A DNA stretch of 64,000 bases from Saccharum officinarum. Taxonomy: Eukaryota > Streptophyta > Magnoliopsida > Poales > Poaceae. The DNA is taken from NCBI GenBank assembly GCA_020631735.1, contig CM036209.1, positions 2,095,478-2,159,477 of the forward strand, written 5' to 3'. Positions 21,600 through 33,103 of this stretch are shown here, piece after piece; within the stretch, counting starts at the first letter, position 1; every line of letters begins with the position of its first letter. The notes below the pieces were generated by a model. It made no database searches, was not told where the DNA came from, and worked only from the letters and a program-made list of their open reading frames with translations. Both the position numbers and the translations under genes were made by a program.

Positions 21600-23473
21600 C
21601 ATTATCTCTTTTTTATTTTTCTGAAATGAATCAGCAGCAGAGCTGTCCGCTATATTAAAAAGAAGGAGAAGCCTAGATGGGCATTGTACAACCACACTAA
21701 TATACAACAACTACAAAAAGCGAAAGAAGAGAAAAGACGTGCACTAGGGGAGGGCCAATCAAAATTTTAGTCGGTGGTGATTCACGAAATTATCCAGGTG
21801 TTTTGCTCCTGCCATGATCCACACTCTCACCTCTTCCTTGATTCTCTGAAGTACCCCCAAAGTTTGTGGACTCCGCGCGTTGGAATAATCTCACATTTCT
21901 TTCCTTCCAAATTTCCCAACAAACTAGGATGATGATCGAACGGAGGCCTCTCCTGTTTGCACTAGGTACAACTGATATGGCCGTCCACCACTTCTTGGAG
22001 GGTGTCATTAGGCGGCCAGGCATTCAGGTGCAAATTATGATTTGCCGTCCAGACGGCGATTTCGCTCCACAAATGCTTCATGAACCTATAGTCTTTGAAA
22101 AGGTGCAGGCCCATTTCTGCATGTAGTCTACAAAGTGGGCAGATCCTTTGATTTGGCCAGTTCCGGGCTTCCAATCTCAGCTGTCCAGATTCGGTTCTGT
22201 ATGGCAAGCCAGCTGAAGAATTTGCATTTAGACAGCGCCCACGGTTTCCATATAATGGTTTCGAAGTTGTTGCGGGTTGCGTCTATAAACCGAGCGTGGT
22301 AAGCAGACGAAGCGGTATATTCTCCATTTTCCTCGAATTTCCATGTGAGGGCATCTAGCGTCCCCGTTCTCAACAGGATGCTCCTGGTCTCTCGCTATAG
22401 ACATGTGTACTCGACAAAGTGTTGGGCAGAAAAGCTTGGATGCCGTAAGTCGATGTCGCGTATCCAATTGTTGGCAAGCAGAGCTTGGTGCACCGTTCTG
22501 TTTTTTCTCTTGGAGATGGAGAAGAGATGTGGCGCTACATCACAGGGTCGTTGGCCATTTAGCCATGCACTCTTCCAAAATGATGTCCTTTCCCCATTTC
22601 CAATTGTGAGCATAGTGGAAGCCGCAAAGAGGAGCTTGTCTACCTTGTTGCAAGGTGTTTCTTGTCCATCCCATGGTCTATCACTATTTGTTGACCAACC
22701 CTGCCACAGCCACCGCAACCTGAGGGCCCTCGCAAACTTCCCAAGATGAAGGATGCCTAGGCCTCCTAATATTTGGGTCTTACTGATCGAGGCCAGTTTA
22801 CCTTGCACTTTCTTTCCAGTTAGTGCCTCAGCTCCCGCCCAGAGGAGTTTCTTCCTCTATCGATCAATATCCTTAATTGTTTCCTTTGGGGCACGCAAAG
22901 ATGCGTGGAAGTACACAGCCTGCGATGTAAGGACCGCTTTAACCAAGGTCAAGCGGCCTGCTGGGTTGATTTGACGCCCGTTCCAGAGGGTGAGTTTGCT
23001 GATCGCTTTGTCTACCAATGGCTGGAAGTCCACTTGCTTTAGACGTTTGACCGTTAACGACAATCCTAGATATTTGATTGGGAAGCCTGAGACCTCCGTA
23101 GGAGAGCCGGCCAGAATATTGTTTAGATTCAATCCTTCGCAGCGGATTGGGATGATTGTTGATTTTTGAAAATTTGTTTTGAGCCCTGAAGCCTCGCCGA
23201 AAAAAGTGAGGAGGTCAGCCAACGCTAGCATGTTTTCCCTTGTTGGCTTGACAAAAATTGCTGTATCGTCCACGTACATCGACACCCTTAGTTGTGCCGT
23301 TCTTCCCCTCAACTTGGAAAGATAGCCTTTTTCTGTTGCTAGATGGAGCAATTTTTGCAGGGGATCCATTGCTATGAAGAATATCAAAGGTGAGAGAGGA
23401 TCTCCTTGCCGCAGCCCTCTACCATGCTTGATCGGTGCATTTGGGATGCCGTTCAGCAGCACACTATCGGGTC
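21600..23473 (-). mobile_element. 5'-truncated L1-type LINE
   Basis: Contains the second half of LINE ORF2, a 3' UTR (about 21610-21789) and an A-rich tail at about 21605-21620 on the minus strand. The 5' end is lost at about 23473, within the reverse transcriptase. 5' truncation is the usual result of target-primed reverse transcription. Confidence 0.85.
21790..23470 (-). pseudogene. LINE ORF2: reverse transcriptase and zf-RVT remains
   Basis: The minus-strand block 22857-23462 begins in the reverse transcriptase with GLRQGDPLSPLIF and continues to the catalytic YVDD (MYVDDTAIF), then GLKTNFQKS and IKYLGL. Downstream blocks 22395-22808, 22128-22373, 21962-22207 and 21790-22023 carry the thumb and zinc-finger region: LHLGKFARALRLRWLW, FFSWLAIQNRIWTAE, the CPLC motif with HLF, and IILVCWEIWKERN. 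The blocks lie in different frames with stops between, so it is not functional. The enzyme would nick target DNA and copy its own RNA; the endonuclease half is absent. Confidence 0.88.
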
Positions 23474-23846
23474 AACCCAAAATCCGGTAGTGATGGTTTC
23501 ATGTCGCTGCAGGGTGAACAAATGAACCAACAGTAACATATCACTGCTAGAGTGGCCAGGTGGAAAGTTGAGCCGGTAGTGTTCTTATTAGCTGACTCAT
23601 ACCTTCAATTGGCAATGATATATGTCTTCACTGCCAATTTAAAAGGATTCCCAATCATTGACTGGATCCTAGGCTTACGACCCGACAGTGAAGCATAGTC
23701 ACCACCGGCTCCAACACAACCGAGAATGTTGGTCTTGCGGCGATTGTTTGTTCTAGCATAGTGTTTGCAAACAACAGGATATTTATAAGTTATCAGCCTC
23801 GCTATCACGAAGTTACAATTCGGTAACTATAGCAAAGTAGCAATTA

Positions 23847-24153
23847 AGGGCCAATTTGCCAGAGCTCTTCCTGCTCAGATTCCACGTGTGGAAGCTGATT
23901 CTCTATGAGAAGTGATTCTCTGACTAAAGTTGATTCCCTATGATTCTTTTGGATAAACTCTGTGCATATAGTGATTTTATGGGTGAAATGAATTGGTAGA
24001 AGTTTTTTTTAAGCTCCCAGCCCTCTAGTTAATTTTAGAGAATCACTTTTAGGTTCAGCAAAGAATCACTTCTCAGAAAAAAAAACTGGTTGGCAAAGCT
24101 TCTCCTGGATTCAGCCTGGAAATTGCTCTAAGAGCTCTGCCAAAATGGCCCTA
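23847..24153. mobile_element. hAT-type MITE, 307 bp
   Basis: Terminal inverted repeats agggccaatttgccagagctc and, reversed, agggccattttggcagagctc. The 8-bp flanks agcaatta (23839-23846) and agcaacta (24154-24161) differ at one base. Eight-base duplications mark the hAT superfamily. Confidence 0.7.
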
Positions 24154-24540
24154 AGCAACTACTGTTTTGAAGAAATTTGCTCTTTGGCAAGAGCTAAAAG
24201 TCGTCGCTAGATTAACTCATCACTAAGATAGAGAAGGGTTGTACACCTTCGGTAGTCAATTTATGCGATATGGTGTAATTATAATTAAAAGCGCAACAGA
24301 TTGTGTGAAACTTGCTTGGTACCAACGCGTAGCTCGTCCAGTGAGTCTTTGAAGGAATGCAACATTCTGTCTACATAAGTTTAATCCGTCATGCATGCCA
24401 ATTGCCAACGTAATTAGCTAGCAAAGAGAGAAAGAGAGCGGTCAATACGGTTGACTGTGCGAGGTACTCGAACGACGACCATGTCTTCGCAAAAATAAGG
24501 CGATGGCCCACAACCGCAAGCAGATAGATGTACTATGCAC

Positions 24541-25053
24541 TGTTCGCCTAAACGGCCGTTTAGTCCGTTTAAACGGTGTTTAAACGGTAAACGGAAGTCG
24601 GACATGTTGTTTAGGCCCTAAACGGTGAATTAAACGGTTGGGCCGTTTAAACCCGTTTAAACCATTCAATCCCGTCTAAACGGTCTAAACAAAATCAGAT
24701 TAAACGTGTTAAATGAGCTAAACAATCATTTAATCCATAATTAATTGAATTAAAGGACTACGTCTATCACAATCAACATGAAACTAATTAACATTGTAAT
24801 TATATGAAGTGTCGTGGGATTTAGATTTCTTCCAACAAGATTATTTGGTGACATAAATATGTATATTCCGTGCAACAAGATTACATGTGTAAATATGTAT
24901 GAGTTCTAACAAATTTTATTTTTACCTACATAAATATGTATATTTTATTGTTATTGTACAAAACCGTTTATGCCGTTTAACTCCGTTTAAACACAGTTTA
25001 AACGGTCTAGACGCTAAATGAAAGGTGACCGGCTGTTTACCGTTTAGCGTTTA
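24541..25053. mobile_element. DNA transposon rich in GTTTAAAC-type subterminal repeats
   Basis: The ends (ctgttcgcctaaacgg and, reversed, caatgttttcctaaacg) share TGTT..CCTAAACG. Motifs such as cgtttaaacgg recur many times in both arms and not in the AT-rich middle. The flanks are only partly alike, so the hAT assignment is tentative. Confidence 0.5.
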
Positions 25054-25315
25054 GGAAAACATTGGTACGACAAGAAAAAAAATTGCACGGAGCCTGTATG
25101 CACCCTGAGGCCGTGCATACCTAGGATGGATGGCTAACGCGTGTCGGTTGAACAAATCCGGATCGGTGATTTAGCTGCTAAAAACGTGGGCAAGCCGTGC
25201 TTGAATTCCAGCCAATGAGCCAAGCCGAGCCGATCCGATCTAGTAGCACCCACGACGGACAGGGTAGAGAAAGAGAGACGCAGACGCTGGATTATTCACT
25301 TTCTAGTTTGTCCAA

Positions 25316-25942
25316 GGGGGTGTTTAGTTGGAGATGAAAAGTTTTTTTTGTATCGTATCGGATGTTTCATAGGATGTTGGAAGGAATTTTTGATACTAAT
25401 AAAAAAAACTAATTATATAACTCGTCTGGAAACTACGAGACGAATTTATTAAGCCTAACTAAGTCGTCATTAGTACATGTATGTACTGTAGCACTTAAGG
25501 CTAATTATGAACTAATTTGTCTTAGGCCTTGTTTAGTTCCTCACAAACTCCTAAATTTGGCACTATACAAAAAGAAGATTCTCCGTCACATCAAACTTGT
25601 GGTACATGCATGAAGTATTAAATGTAGACGAAATCAAAAACTAGTTGCACAGTTTGGTTGTACTTTGCAAGACGAACATTTTGAGCCTAATTAGTCAATG
25701 GTTGGACAATTATTACCAAATAAAAATAAAATGCTACAGTGTGCTACAGTGTGCTACAGTGTTAACCATTGAATTTGCACCGCCGAATTCGGGCAACTAA
25801 ACATGGTCTTAAAAGCTTCGTCTCGTGGTTTCTAACCAAACTGTGCAATTAATTTTTTTGTCTACATTTAGTACTCCATATATGTATCAAACATTCGATG
25901 TGATGGGGTAAAAAATTTCTGGGTTAGAACTAAACATACCCT
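25316..25942. mobile_element. Tourist-like MITE split by a second MITE
   Basis: Outer ends gggggtgtttagtt and, reversed, tagggtatgtttagtt. The two halves (25316-25524 and 25809-25942) share the acgagacgaat / ttcgtctcgtgg symmetry of one hairpin element. A second MITE sits between them. Confidence 0.65.
25525..25808. mobile_element. Tourist (PIF/Harbinger) MITE nested in another MITE
   Basis: Ends ggccttgtttagtt and aactaaacatggtc, flanked by TTA on both sides (25522-25524 and 25809-25811). The same family as 42716-42989. Contains three tandem copies of gtgctaca. Confidence 0.8.
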
Positions 25943-26055
25943 AAAGAGAGGGTGCATGCGAGGCTGATGACCATCAGTACTAACAGCACCCTCCTGTGTG
26001 TCCTGTGTATCTTCCGTGCATTAACTGCACATGTGCACAAATGAGGAGAGCGAGA

Positions 26056-26290
26056 CGAGGCTGTGTTCAGTTGACGGTGAAAATGCTGAAAAGTGGACTG
26101 TAGTATATTTTGATTTTATTTGGTAAATAGTGTCTAATCATGGACTACTCTAGTTTGAAAGATTCGTCTCGTGATTTTCCACCTAACTGTGAAATTAATT
26201 ATTTTTATTATCTATATTTAATGCGTCATGTATGTGTCTAAACATTGATGACAAACTTTGGACCAAATTTTAGAACTAAACACAGCCTCG
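26056..26290. mobile_element. MITE, 235 bp
   Basis: Near-perfect inverted ends cgaggctgtgttcagtt and, reversed, cgaggctgtgtttagtt. The interior carries the gattcgtctcgtgatttt and aatgcgtcatgtatgtg blocks shared with the neighbouring elements. Confidence 0.7.
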
Positions 26291-26300
26291 ATCGATGGAT

Positions 26301-26542
26301 GGCACCGTTTGGATGCCAAATTTTTTGGCAAAACGCTACTGTAGCGTTTTCGTTGTTATTTGACAAATATTGTCCAATCATGGTCTAATTAGGCTTAAAA
26401 GATTCGTCTCGTCCATTTCGTCTAAACTGCGTAATTAGTTTTATTTTTTATCTATATTTAATGCTTCATGCATGTGTCTAAAGATTCGATGTGACAGGGA
26501 ATCTGAAAATTTTTGCAAAATTTCTTGGAACTAAACAGCCCC
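26301..26542. mobile_element. MITE, same superfamily as its left neighbour
   Basis: Contains the gattcgtctcgtccatttcg and aatgcttcatgcatgtgtc blocks and ends in ggaactaaacagcccc. The left end ggcaccgtttgg is less conserved. Confidence 0.6.
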
Positions 26543-26975
26543 AAAGTTCATGTGGACATACAGGACACATAATGATGAATTGAACAAAGCTGCAGGCACT
26601 AATCAGGCCAGGTTTTATTATGTCGTCGCCCGTCGGTCCAGCCACTCGCATTGTGTGCGTCGTCGTCTGCCCTTCAATCGTGGTGCAGAGCGTGCGTTCA
26701 CACGTGAAAGTGATGCACGGGACTGCGGGAGACCTCCAACCTTATACTGCTAGCAGCAGGATACCTAGGTAGGATGCACGCACGCACGCATGCTGCATGC
26801 CGCCATGCCCGTTGATGACCGACCGGCTGACGCTGATGTTATATGTGGTTTTTGGCCTCCGATCGATCCAGATCCAGCACAAAACTCATCATATATACCG
26901 CCCCTAACTTGCTGGTACGGTGAGTCGTCTTTGAAAATTCAATTCTCCTACCTTTCAAAAAAAAATTCAATTCTC

Positions 26976-27080
<105 letters not shown>

Positions 27081-27625
27081 CTTTTTTAAGATAATGGATA
27101 AAATTATCCGGCTTCATCTACCCAAAAATAGAATCAGACCAATTATTACATACTCCAAACAAGAGCACAAATTTCGGTTGTATGAACTTACAACCACTCA
27201 TTCGACTTAAGAAACAAGCAAAACCAATATGTCTTTGCGACAACCAACTGTTTGACCCAAAGAACTCTAAGAGCCGACGTCTCTAAGTGTTGTGCTGCAG
27301 AGATCATTTGATCCTTCCGATCGTCATGCCGCTGCAAGTATCTGCCCACAATCTAGTCTGTGACCCATCCTTTACATTAAAATGTTCTAACTTCAGGAAT
27401 GTATCTTTAACATTCATAAGACTTTTTCAGAAGTGTGAGTCCATCGGTTTCTTTTCACAACTTTCTAGAGTCTTATTTTTAATATACTTGTTTCTTAGTA
27501 ACTCTTGCCATAGCCCATCCTCATTCAATAACTTGAACAACCATTTACTAAGCAAACATATATCTTTCTAGCTATAATATTATGGTCAATTGCGATTCAA
27601 CGCGAGAATAACTGAACTCAACTAC

Positions 27626-28181
27626 TAAGGGTGGGCAAAATACCCGATACCCAATTCCCGAACCCGAATTACCCGAACCCAGACCCGAAGTACCCGTACC
27701 CGAATTACACGATCACAATTTCGGATAGTGATTGTAAAAACCCGAAATTAGTTTGGGTAATTCGGGTAATGTTTTCCGGTACCCGAACTACCTACCCGAA
27801 ATATCTCAAATATTTGCTCTTCTATTCCTAATATGAAGACATGAGGTAGTTCAATGCCATATAAATATATTATTTGGCATGAATTAATGTATATTTATGC
27901 TAACTTGATCAATGATTTGTTGGCAATTGATACGAAGACATGATGTGATTTAAAAGACTATTGTTTATTGCTTGAAAATGGTACTTGAATTCTTCCAAAA
28001 TGGTTGGTTTTGTTAATTTCCGGTATATCGGGTAAAACCCGAACCCGAATTATCGGGTACCCAAAATTCTAGGTAATGTTTTTTCGGGGCAAACATCGGG
28101 TAGCAATTTTTAATACCTGAATTTCCAACTACCTGAATTACCCGACCTGAAATTTTTAGGTAACCCGAATGCCCAGCCTTA
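27626..28181. mobile_element. hAT element with ACCCGAA subterminal repeats
   Basis: Ends taagggtgggca and, reversed, taaggctgggca, with a perfect 8-bp target duplication TCAACTAC (27618-27625 and 28182-28189). Both arms are dense in acccgaa/ttcgggt motifs, the usual binding-site pattern of hAT ends. The middle is AT-rich, with no transposase. Confidence 0.85.
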
Positions 28182-28762
28182 TCAACTACCCAGCGCCAAC
28201 ATAAAAATCGATCGTATGCAGTGTGGCCCAACAATCTTCGAGCGTCCGGTGGTAGACCGGTACTTAGAGCATGCAAGAGTACCTTATTTCTCTTCCTATT
28301 CTTTGGTTTTTTAAGTAAGATAAGAAAAACACCTCTCCAACAACTCCTAATCCATGCTCCTAAAATTTACGCACTTGTTGCGTGTAACTTTGCACGTAGT
28401 AGCGGTTGCGCGGATCTCGTGCGTATCGGTCAATCTAAAGGTAGAAGGGGTGTGGTAAAAAATAAGGAGAAAAGGGTTCCTGATGCAAATTTACGAGAGA
28501 GAAAGAATATATAAAAGTGGTTACAATAATTTAGAAATAGTATAAAATTCCTGATATAAAATTGTCTTCTATGTTTTAGAGTGGATTATTAGAAACTTTT
28601 GGAGATGACCTTCTTTTTTCCTGCCAATACCTTTTTAAAGTTATAAAATTACATGTTTTTAGGAGGAAAAAATAGGATAGCGGTGACTGCCATACCTTGA
28701 ATGAATCTTTTGGAATCTTCTCCATCCTGGCTTCCGCGTCCTGTGTTTTTCCTGCCACCCTA

Positions 28763-29005
28763 CTTTCTCCGTTCCAAAATAAGAGACGTTTTTTACTTCT
28801 AGATTTCTTCTTTGACTATTCGTTTTATTAAAAAGTCTATATAAATAGTATTTATTTTGTTATGACTTATTCTATCATTAGAGATACTTTAATAATGACT
28901 TATTTATTTTATTATTTGTAAAAAAAATTGAATAAGACCAATGGTCAAATAAATAAGAAGTTTATAAAAATAAAAAACATCACTTATTTTGGGACGGGAA
29001 GAGCA
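28763..29005. mobile_element. Stowaway MITE, 243 bp
   Basis: TA-flanked, with ends ctttctccgttccaaaataag and, reversed, tgctcttcccgtcccaaaataag. The reverse complement of the element at 29488-29717. Confidence 0.8.
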
Positions 29006-29277
29006 TAGTATAACTCTTGAAATAAAATAATTATCCTCTAATCTTTTCTTGACACGGAAACTGACTTTTTCTCTCTCGATGATGATGTAAAAAATATTGC
29101 CATAATTTAATTTCACGACCGGACTTCTTCAATTTCTTTTGTCAATTTTACAGCTTGCGACGAAGTCAATGCATGTTTTCGCATTTCATGGATGCATGGC
29201 TGCTCAATGTTGAACTGAGGAATTTTTTGTTTGTTTTTTTGGATGTGTCTGAGTTGAGGATATGCTCCATCTTCTAA

Positions 29278-29954
29278 GAGCAACTCCAGGTGTGTTTGAT
29301 ATAATTAACTTGCTGAGCCAATAAATTTAGCGAGTTAACAAAATAAATAGCAATCTCAATTTATTGCCCTCTCCGATAGTTTCCTATATTAGCTTGCTAA
29401 ACGATTTTGCATTAGGAACCTGAACTATTTCTAACCAATCGAAGTTTTTTTATTTAGTTTCTTTGTCTCATAGCGTTTTCTCACATACTTTTTGTGTCCC
29501 AAAATAAGTGATATTTTTTATTTTTAAACTTTTTATTTGACCGTTGGTCTTATTCATTTTTTTGCAAATAATAGAAAAATAAGTCATTATTAAAGTATGT
29601 CTAATGATACAATAAGTCATAACAAAATAAAGAATATTTATATAAAAAATTTGAATAAAATGAATGGTCAAAGAAGTCTAGAAGTAAAAAATGTTACTTA
29701 TTTTGGGACGAACGAAGTAAAATTCTTTGTTTTTTAATTTGCTTATGCGTCCAATTTACTCTGATTCTCCGAGAAAAACACTAGATGCATAGCGGAACGG
29801 AGTTCTTCTTAACTGAAACTTACGAGTTGGAGAGGATATTTGGTAACTTTTTTATTTTTAAGGAGCTCTTTTACCAAATTGTTGAAGGACATTTTTCTCC
29901 TTTTTGCTAAAAGTCAAAATAGGGAGTTGTTTTACAAAACTTCTGGAGATGGCC
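29278..29954. mobile_element. Tourist-like MITE carrying a nested Stowaway
   Basis: Ends gagcaactccagg and, reversed, ggccatctccagaag, with TAA on both flanks (29275-29277 and 29955-29957). Without the Stowaway at 29488-29717 it would be about 447 bp. Confidence 0.6.
29488..29717. mobile_element. Stowaway MITE inside a Tourist-like MITE
   Basis: TA-flanked (29486-29487 and 29718-29719), with ends ctttttgtgtcccaaaataagtg and, reversed, cttcgttcgtcccaaaataag. Homologous in inverted orientation to 28763-29005. Confidence 0.8.
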
Positions 29955-30572
29955 TAATGAAAATTTGTGGACTGATCTCTCTATTTTTTTTAAGCCGACT
30001 GATCTATTTTTTTTGAAGAGGGTGAAGCCGGAGATATTTCCATTATCTAAAAATCAGTAACAGTATGCAAGGAAAGAAAAAGGAAAGAGAAAATAGTACA
30101 TCATTACTAGCCCAGTTCACGAGAGAAACTCTGCAAAGCCCCACTAACTGTAAACACGCCCACTAGACAACCCACAGCGCTACAATACAGCCCAAACGCA
30201 AAAACAGGCTCCACGCACCGAACAACTGAGCCCACGTGCTTGGATGTGGAGGCCCAAGATCACGACACAACGACTAGTTAGTAGTATCATTTGCGTTTCG
30301 CCTAAACAGTCACAATCCACATGATTAAAAGCATGATGAAAATGAAATTCTTCTGGTCCATGTGCCAACTCTGGAGACCCGATTGAGCTCAGATTGTCAT
30401 GTTTTGTCTCCAAAACTGAACTGTTTATTTAGAGATAAAGAGAGCTAAAGCAACGAGTTTCTAAAACTGCATACTTCCTTTGTCTTATCTCTAAGAATAT
30501 GAAACCGTTGCCCTTTTTCATTTGTTCGACTATTCTCGTCCTTTTTCTATAAATCTTTGTGCAAAATTTTTT

Positions 30573-31686
30573 TGGGTGTGCCTAGCGCCCGAACGTCAGG
30601 ACGAATGCTCGCGCAGCCCACCTTCGTCCGCCTTGTTCCGACTCGCACACGCACCACGCCCTTGACGCTACACCTGCCGTTCCTCGCGTCCGAACGGCCG
30701 CGTAGTCCGCCCTTGTCCACCTCGCCCCCGCCTTGCATGCGCATTCCTGCCCCCCGCTCCTCCCCCCCCCCGACACCCTCCTCTTCCTTGCGTGGGCGGG
30801 ATCCAGGAGCCGGCCCTAGCTCGCTGCCCCCGTCCGTCGGCCCCTAGCTCACCACGCCCTATCTCTCGGCACCCGGGCCGTGCGCCCCTCACTCAACATG
30901 CCCCTATGAAACAGTTGCAAATATGAAACAATTGGATACAACATACGCCTGATACAGATAAAACGCTTGAAACATACTGTTGTGACATATGTATGAAACA
31001 TATGCAATATCCAGATAAAATACTTGCAACATGTGTGTGAAACATATGCAACATCGAGATAAAATATCTGCAACATGTGTGTGAAATATATGTAACATCC
31101 AGATAAAACACTTACTGCAACATACGTCTGAAACAGATGAAATATTTTGAACAAATACTTAGAACATACCTCTGAAATACTTGCAAAATATGAAGCATGT
31201 GTAACATCCTGATCTACTTTTGCAACATCTATATGTAACAACTGTAACATACTTCTAAAACACTTGAAACATACATTTGTAACATAGGGGAGAGGAATGC
31301 TGGGGCCAGTCGATTTCGGTCGTTGAGGTGGGATCCGACGGCGAGCAGCGGCGCGCGAGCACCACCACCACCAGCACCAACAACACCGGCCTTGGCTCGG
31401 CCGAGCGAGCGGCATGCGCTACGGGAGGGAGTGGGCAGCGCGGCGCACGACCGAAGCGAGGAGCGAAGCGCGGATGGGGAGCGCGACGGGCGGGAGAGAG
31501 GAGCGAGGCACGGATAGGGCGTGCGATGGGAGAGAGAGAGAGAGGAGCGAGGAGCGAGCAGCGCATGTGGTGCCCAGAGGAGCAAGCGATGTAGGGTGGG
31601 GGGGGCACGGTGGGAGAAGGCCGTAGCAGCGAGCGGAGTGAGGCGCGGCGTCCGAATGGGACGACCACTGTGGCCAAGCATTACTG
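30573..31686. mobile_element. Mutator-like (MULE-type) non-autonomous element, copy 2
   Basis: About 1.1 kb with the same plan as 14027-15139: left end cctagcgcccgaacgtcagg, a core of gaaacatatgcaacatcc-type degenerate repeats (30900-31290), a GC-rich right arm, and right end ggccaagcattactg. Flanked by aaatttttt (30564-30572 and 31687-31695), a 9-bp duplication, although in low-complexity sequence. Long frames in the GC-rich arms lack domains. Confidence 0.5.
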
Positions 31687-32177
31687 AAATTTTTTTTGAA
31701 CGCAAATATTTGTGCAAATATACAAACATACAAGAATGTTTAAAGTACATTTGGTGACACAGATGAGTAGTGAGTTTTAGTTCTGAATCATTAGATTTGA
31801 TTAGGATGGCTTGTGTTGGCAATTGACCCACGGATATTTTCGTTCTTCCAAAGATAACATCTCTTTTTTTACTATAATAATGTACTAATACTTTGGTAGA
31901 GAAACTTCAAACCGCATTCTTCACATGTACAAATATAAGGAGAACCCAGGTGGCCATTGAGCCAGTAAGCTCACTGAAGCCACACTGTAGTCTCATCTCG
32001 CAAGGTCCACTCCAACATTGAACTATAATAGCGCAGGACATATTATGTTCAAATTCGCTAGTACGGAGTATTTCAGTAGTTGAGCTAGCAGAATGACCAG
32101 GCAAACCTTCTGTCAGGAATTCCATACATACTACAATCATCCCTAATCAAACCGATGGTGCTACCTTAAAAACCAAT

Positions 32178-32331
32178 CTACCAGATAAAAGAAAACTCCA
32201 ACTCCAATGCCATTCCTCACGTCATATGCAATCACGAAAATGTGGCCTCAGTCTACCAGATAAAAGAAACACCAATAATGCCAACGCCATTCTTCACATC
32301 ATATTCAAGCACAAAATTGTGGCTTCAATCT
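32178..32331. repeat. Tandem duplication of about 75 bp
   Basis: Two adjacent copies beginning ctaccagataaaagaaa (32178 and 32253), diverged at scattered positions. It lies in what would be the 3' flank of the broken WRKY gene. Confidence 0.75.
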
Positions 32332-32501
32332 GACAGTAAAGAAGTAAGCAACGGGGCACGAACATCTCTATGGGGACCTGTAGGTTGGGTCCCTGTGGTT
32401 CATGCCCGGGACGGCACAGCAATGTTAGTTGCCTCCAAAGCCACATATAAACTTCACTTGGAGCTCCACAAAATAAACACCAAGCGGATACCTTCTTCTC
32501 A

Positions 32502-32831
32502 TCACAAGAAATGGAAGTACTCGACGCATCTGGACTGCCCGATCGGTAGCAACGTCCTTGTCCTCGGCAGAGAACCCATGCTGCTGGAGCTGGACGAAGC
32601 GCTTGCTCCTGAAAAAGTGTCAACCTCCATCTTAACCGGACTGTCATTACTGGTAAGAGACGGAGGCGATGCAGCGGTCCACTGAAACCGGCTTGTTGCA
32701 TAGGCGCTCCTCTCAGCCGGCTGTTGGTTGCCTCTGAAAGAATGTGTAATCGGTGACTGTGGCTCATCTCTGAAAGAATAATGCGGGCTGAAGCAGATGA
32801 TAGTTGAAAAATGAGTTCGAGAACAACAGCG
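32502..32831 (-). pseudogene. Probable C-terminal exon of a broken WRKY gene
   Basis: A minus-strand frame is open for about 109 codons and ends at TGA 32502-32504. It is Ser/Pro-rich and contains ICFSPH, SPPSLTSNDSPVKMEVD, SGASASSSSS and a last block TLLPIGQSRC. The composition and the ISICF-like start resemble the tail of grass group III WRKY proteins. The matching N-terminal WRKY exons lie upstream at 35373-35670 on the same strand, and the LTR element at 33104-34721 lies between. I could not find the zinc-finger exon anywhere between. Assignment to the same gene is inference from order, strand and composition. Confidence 0.5.
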
Positions 32832-33103
32832 CTAAGCAAATGATGGAACTTTTAGTTGCTAGTGAAGTATAAGATTTGATTATTTGAACAAGTTGCAAAT
32901 GGCAGGTAATAAAGGTGGCATGTGGATCGTATATTACTATATTCATATGGGAAGTAACACTTTACAAGTTTTTATTTGTCTAGTTGAGTTGTCAATAATT
33001 AAGAACGATTGCTACTGTGAAGGTTATTTTCCTAGTCCAGTAATCGTTACATAAAACAATTTCTTTCTTTCAATCAATCAAGGCTATGGCCTATATATGG
33101 TAA

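Noticed and set aside
20126..21624. Long ORFs of up to 288 codons at 20-21.6 kb
   Set aside because: Open on both strands, driven by GC content and a minisatellite, and inside a retroposon. No domain.
30557..31831. Cys/Tyr-rich minus-strand ORFs in the acaacat repeat array, resembling a repetitive secreted protein
   Set aside because: The repetition is in the DNA of a transposon core, several frames are equally open, and no signal peptide or start context supports a gene.
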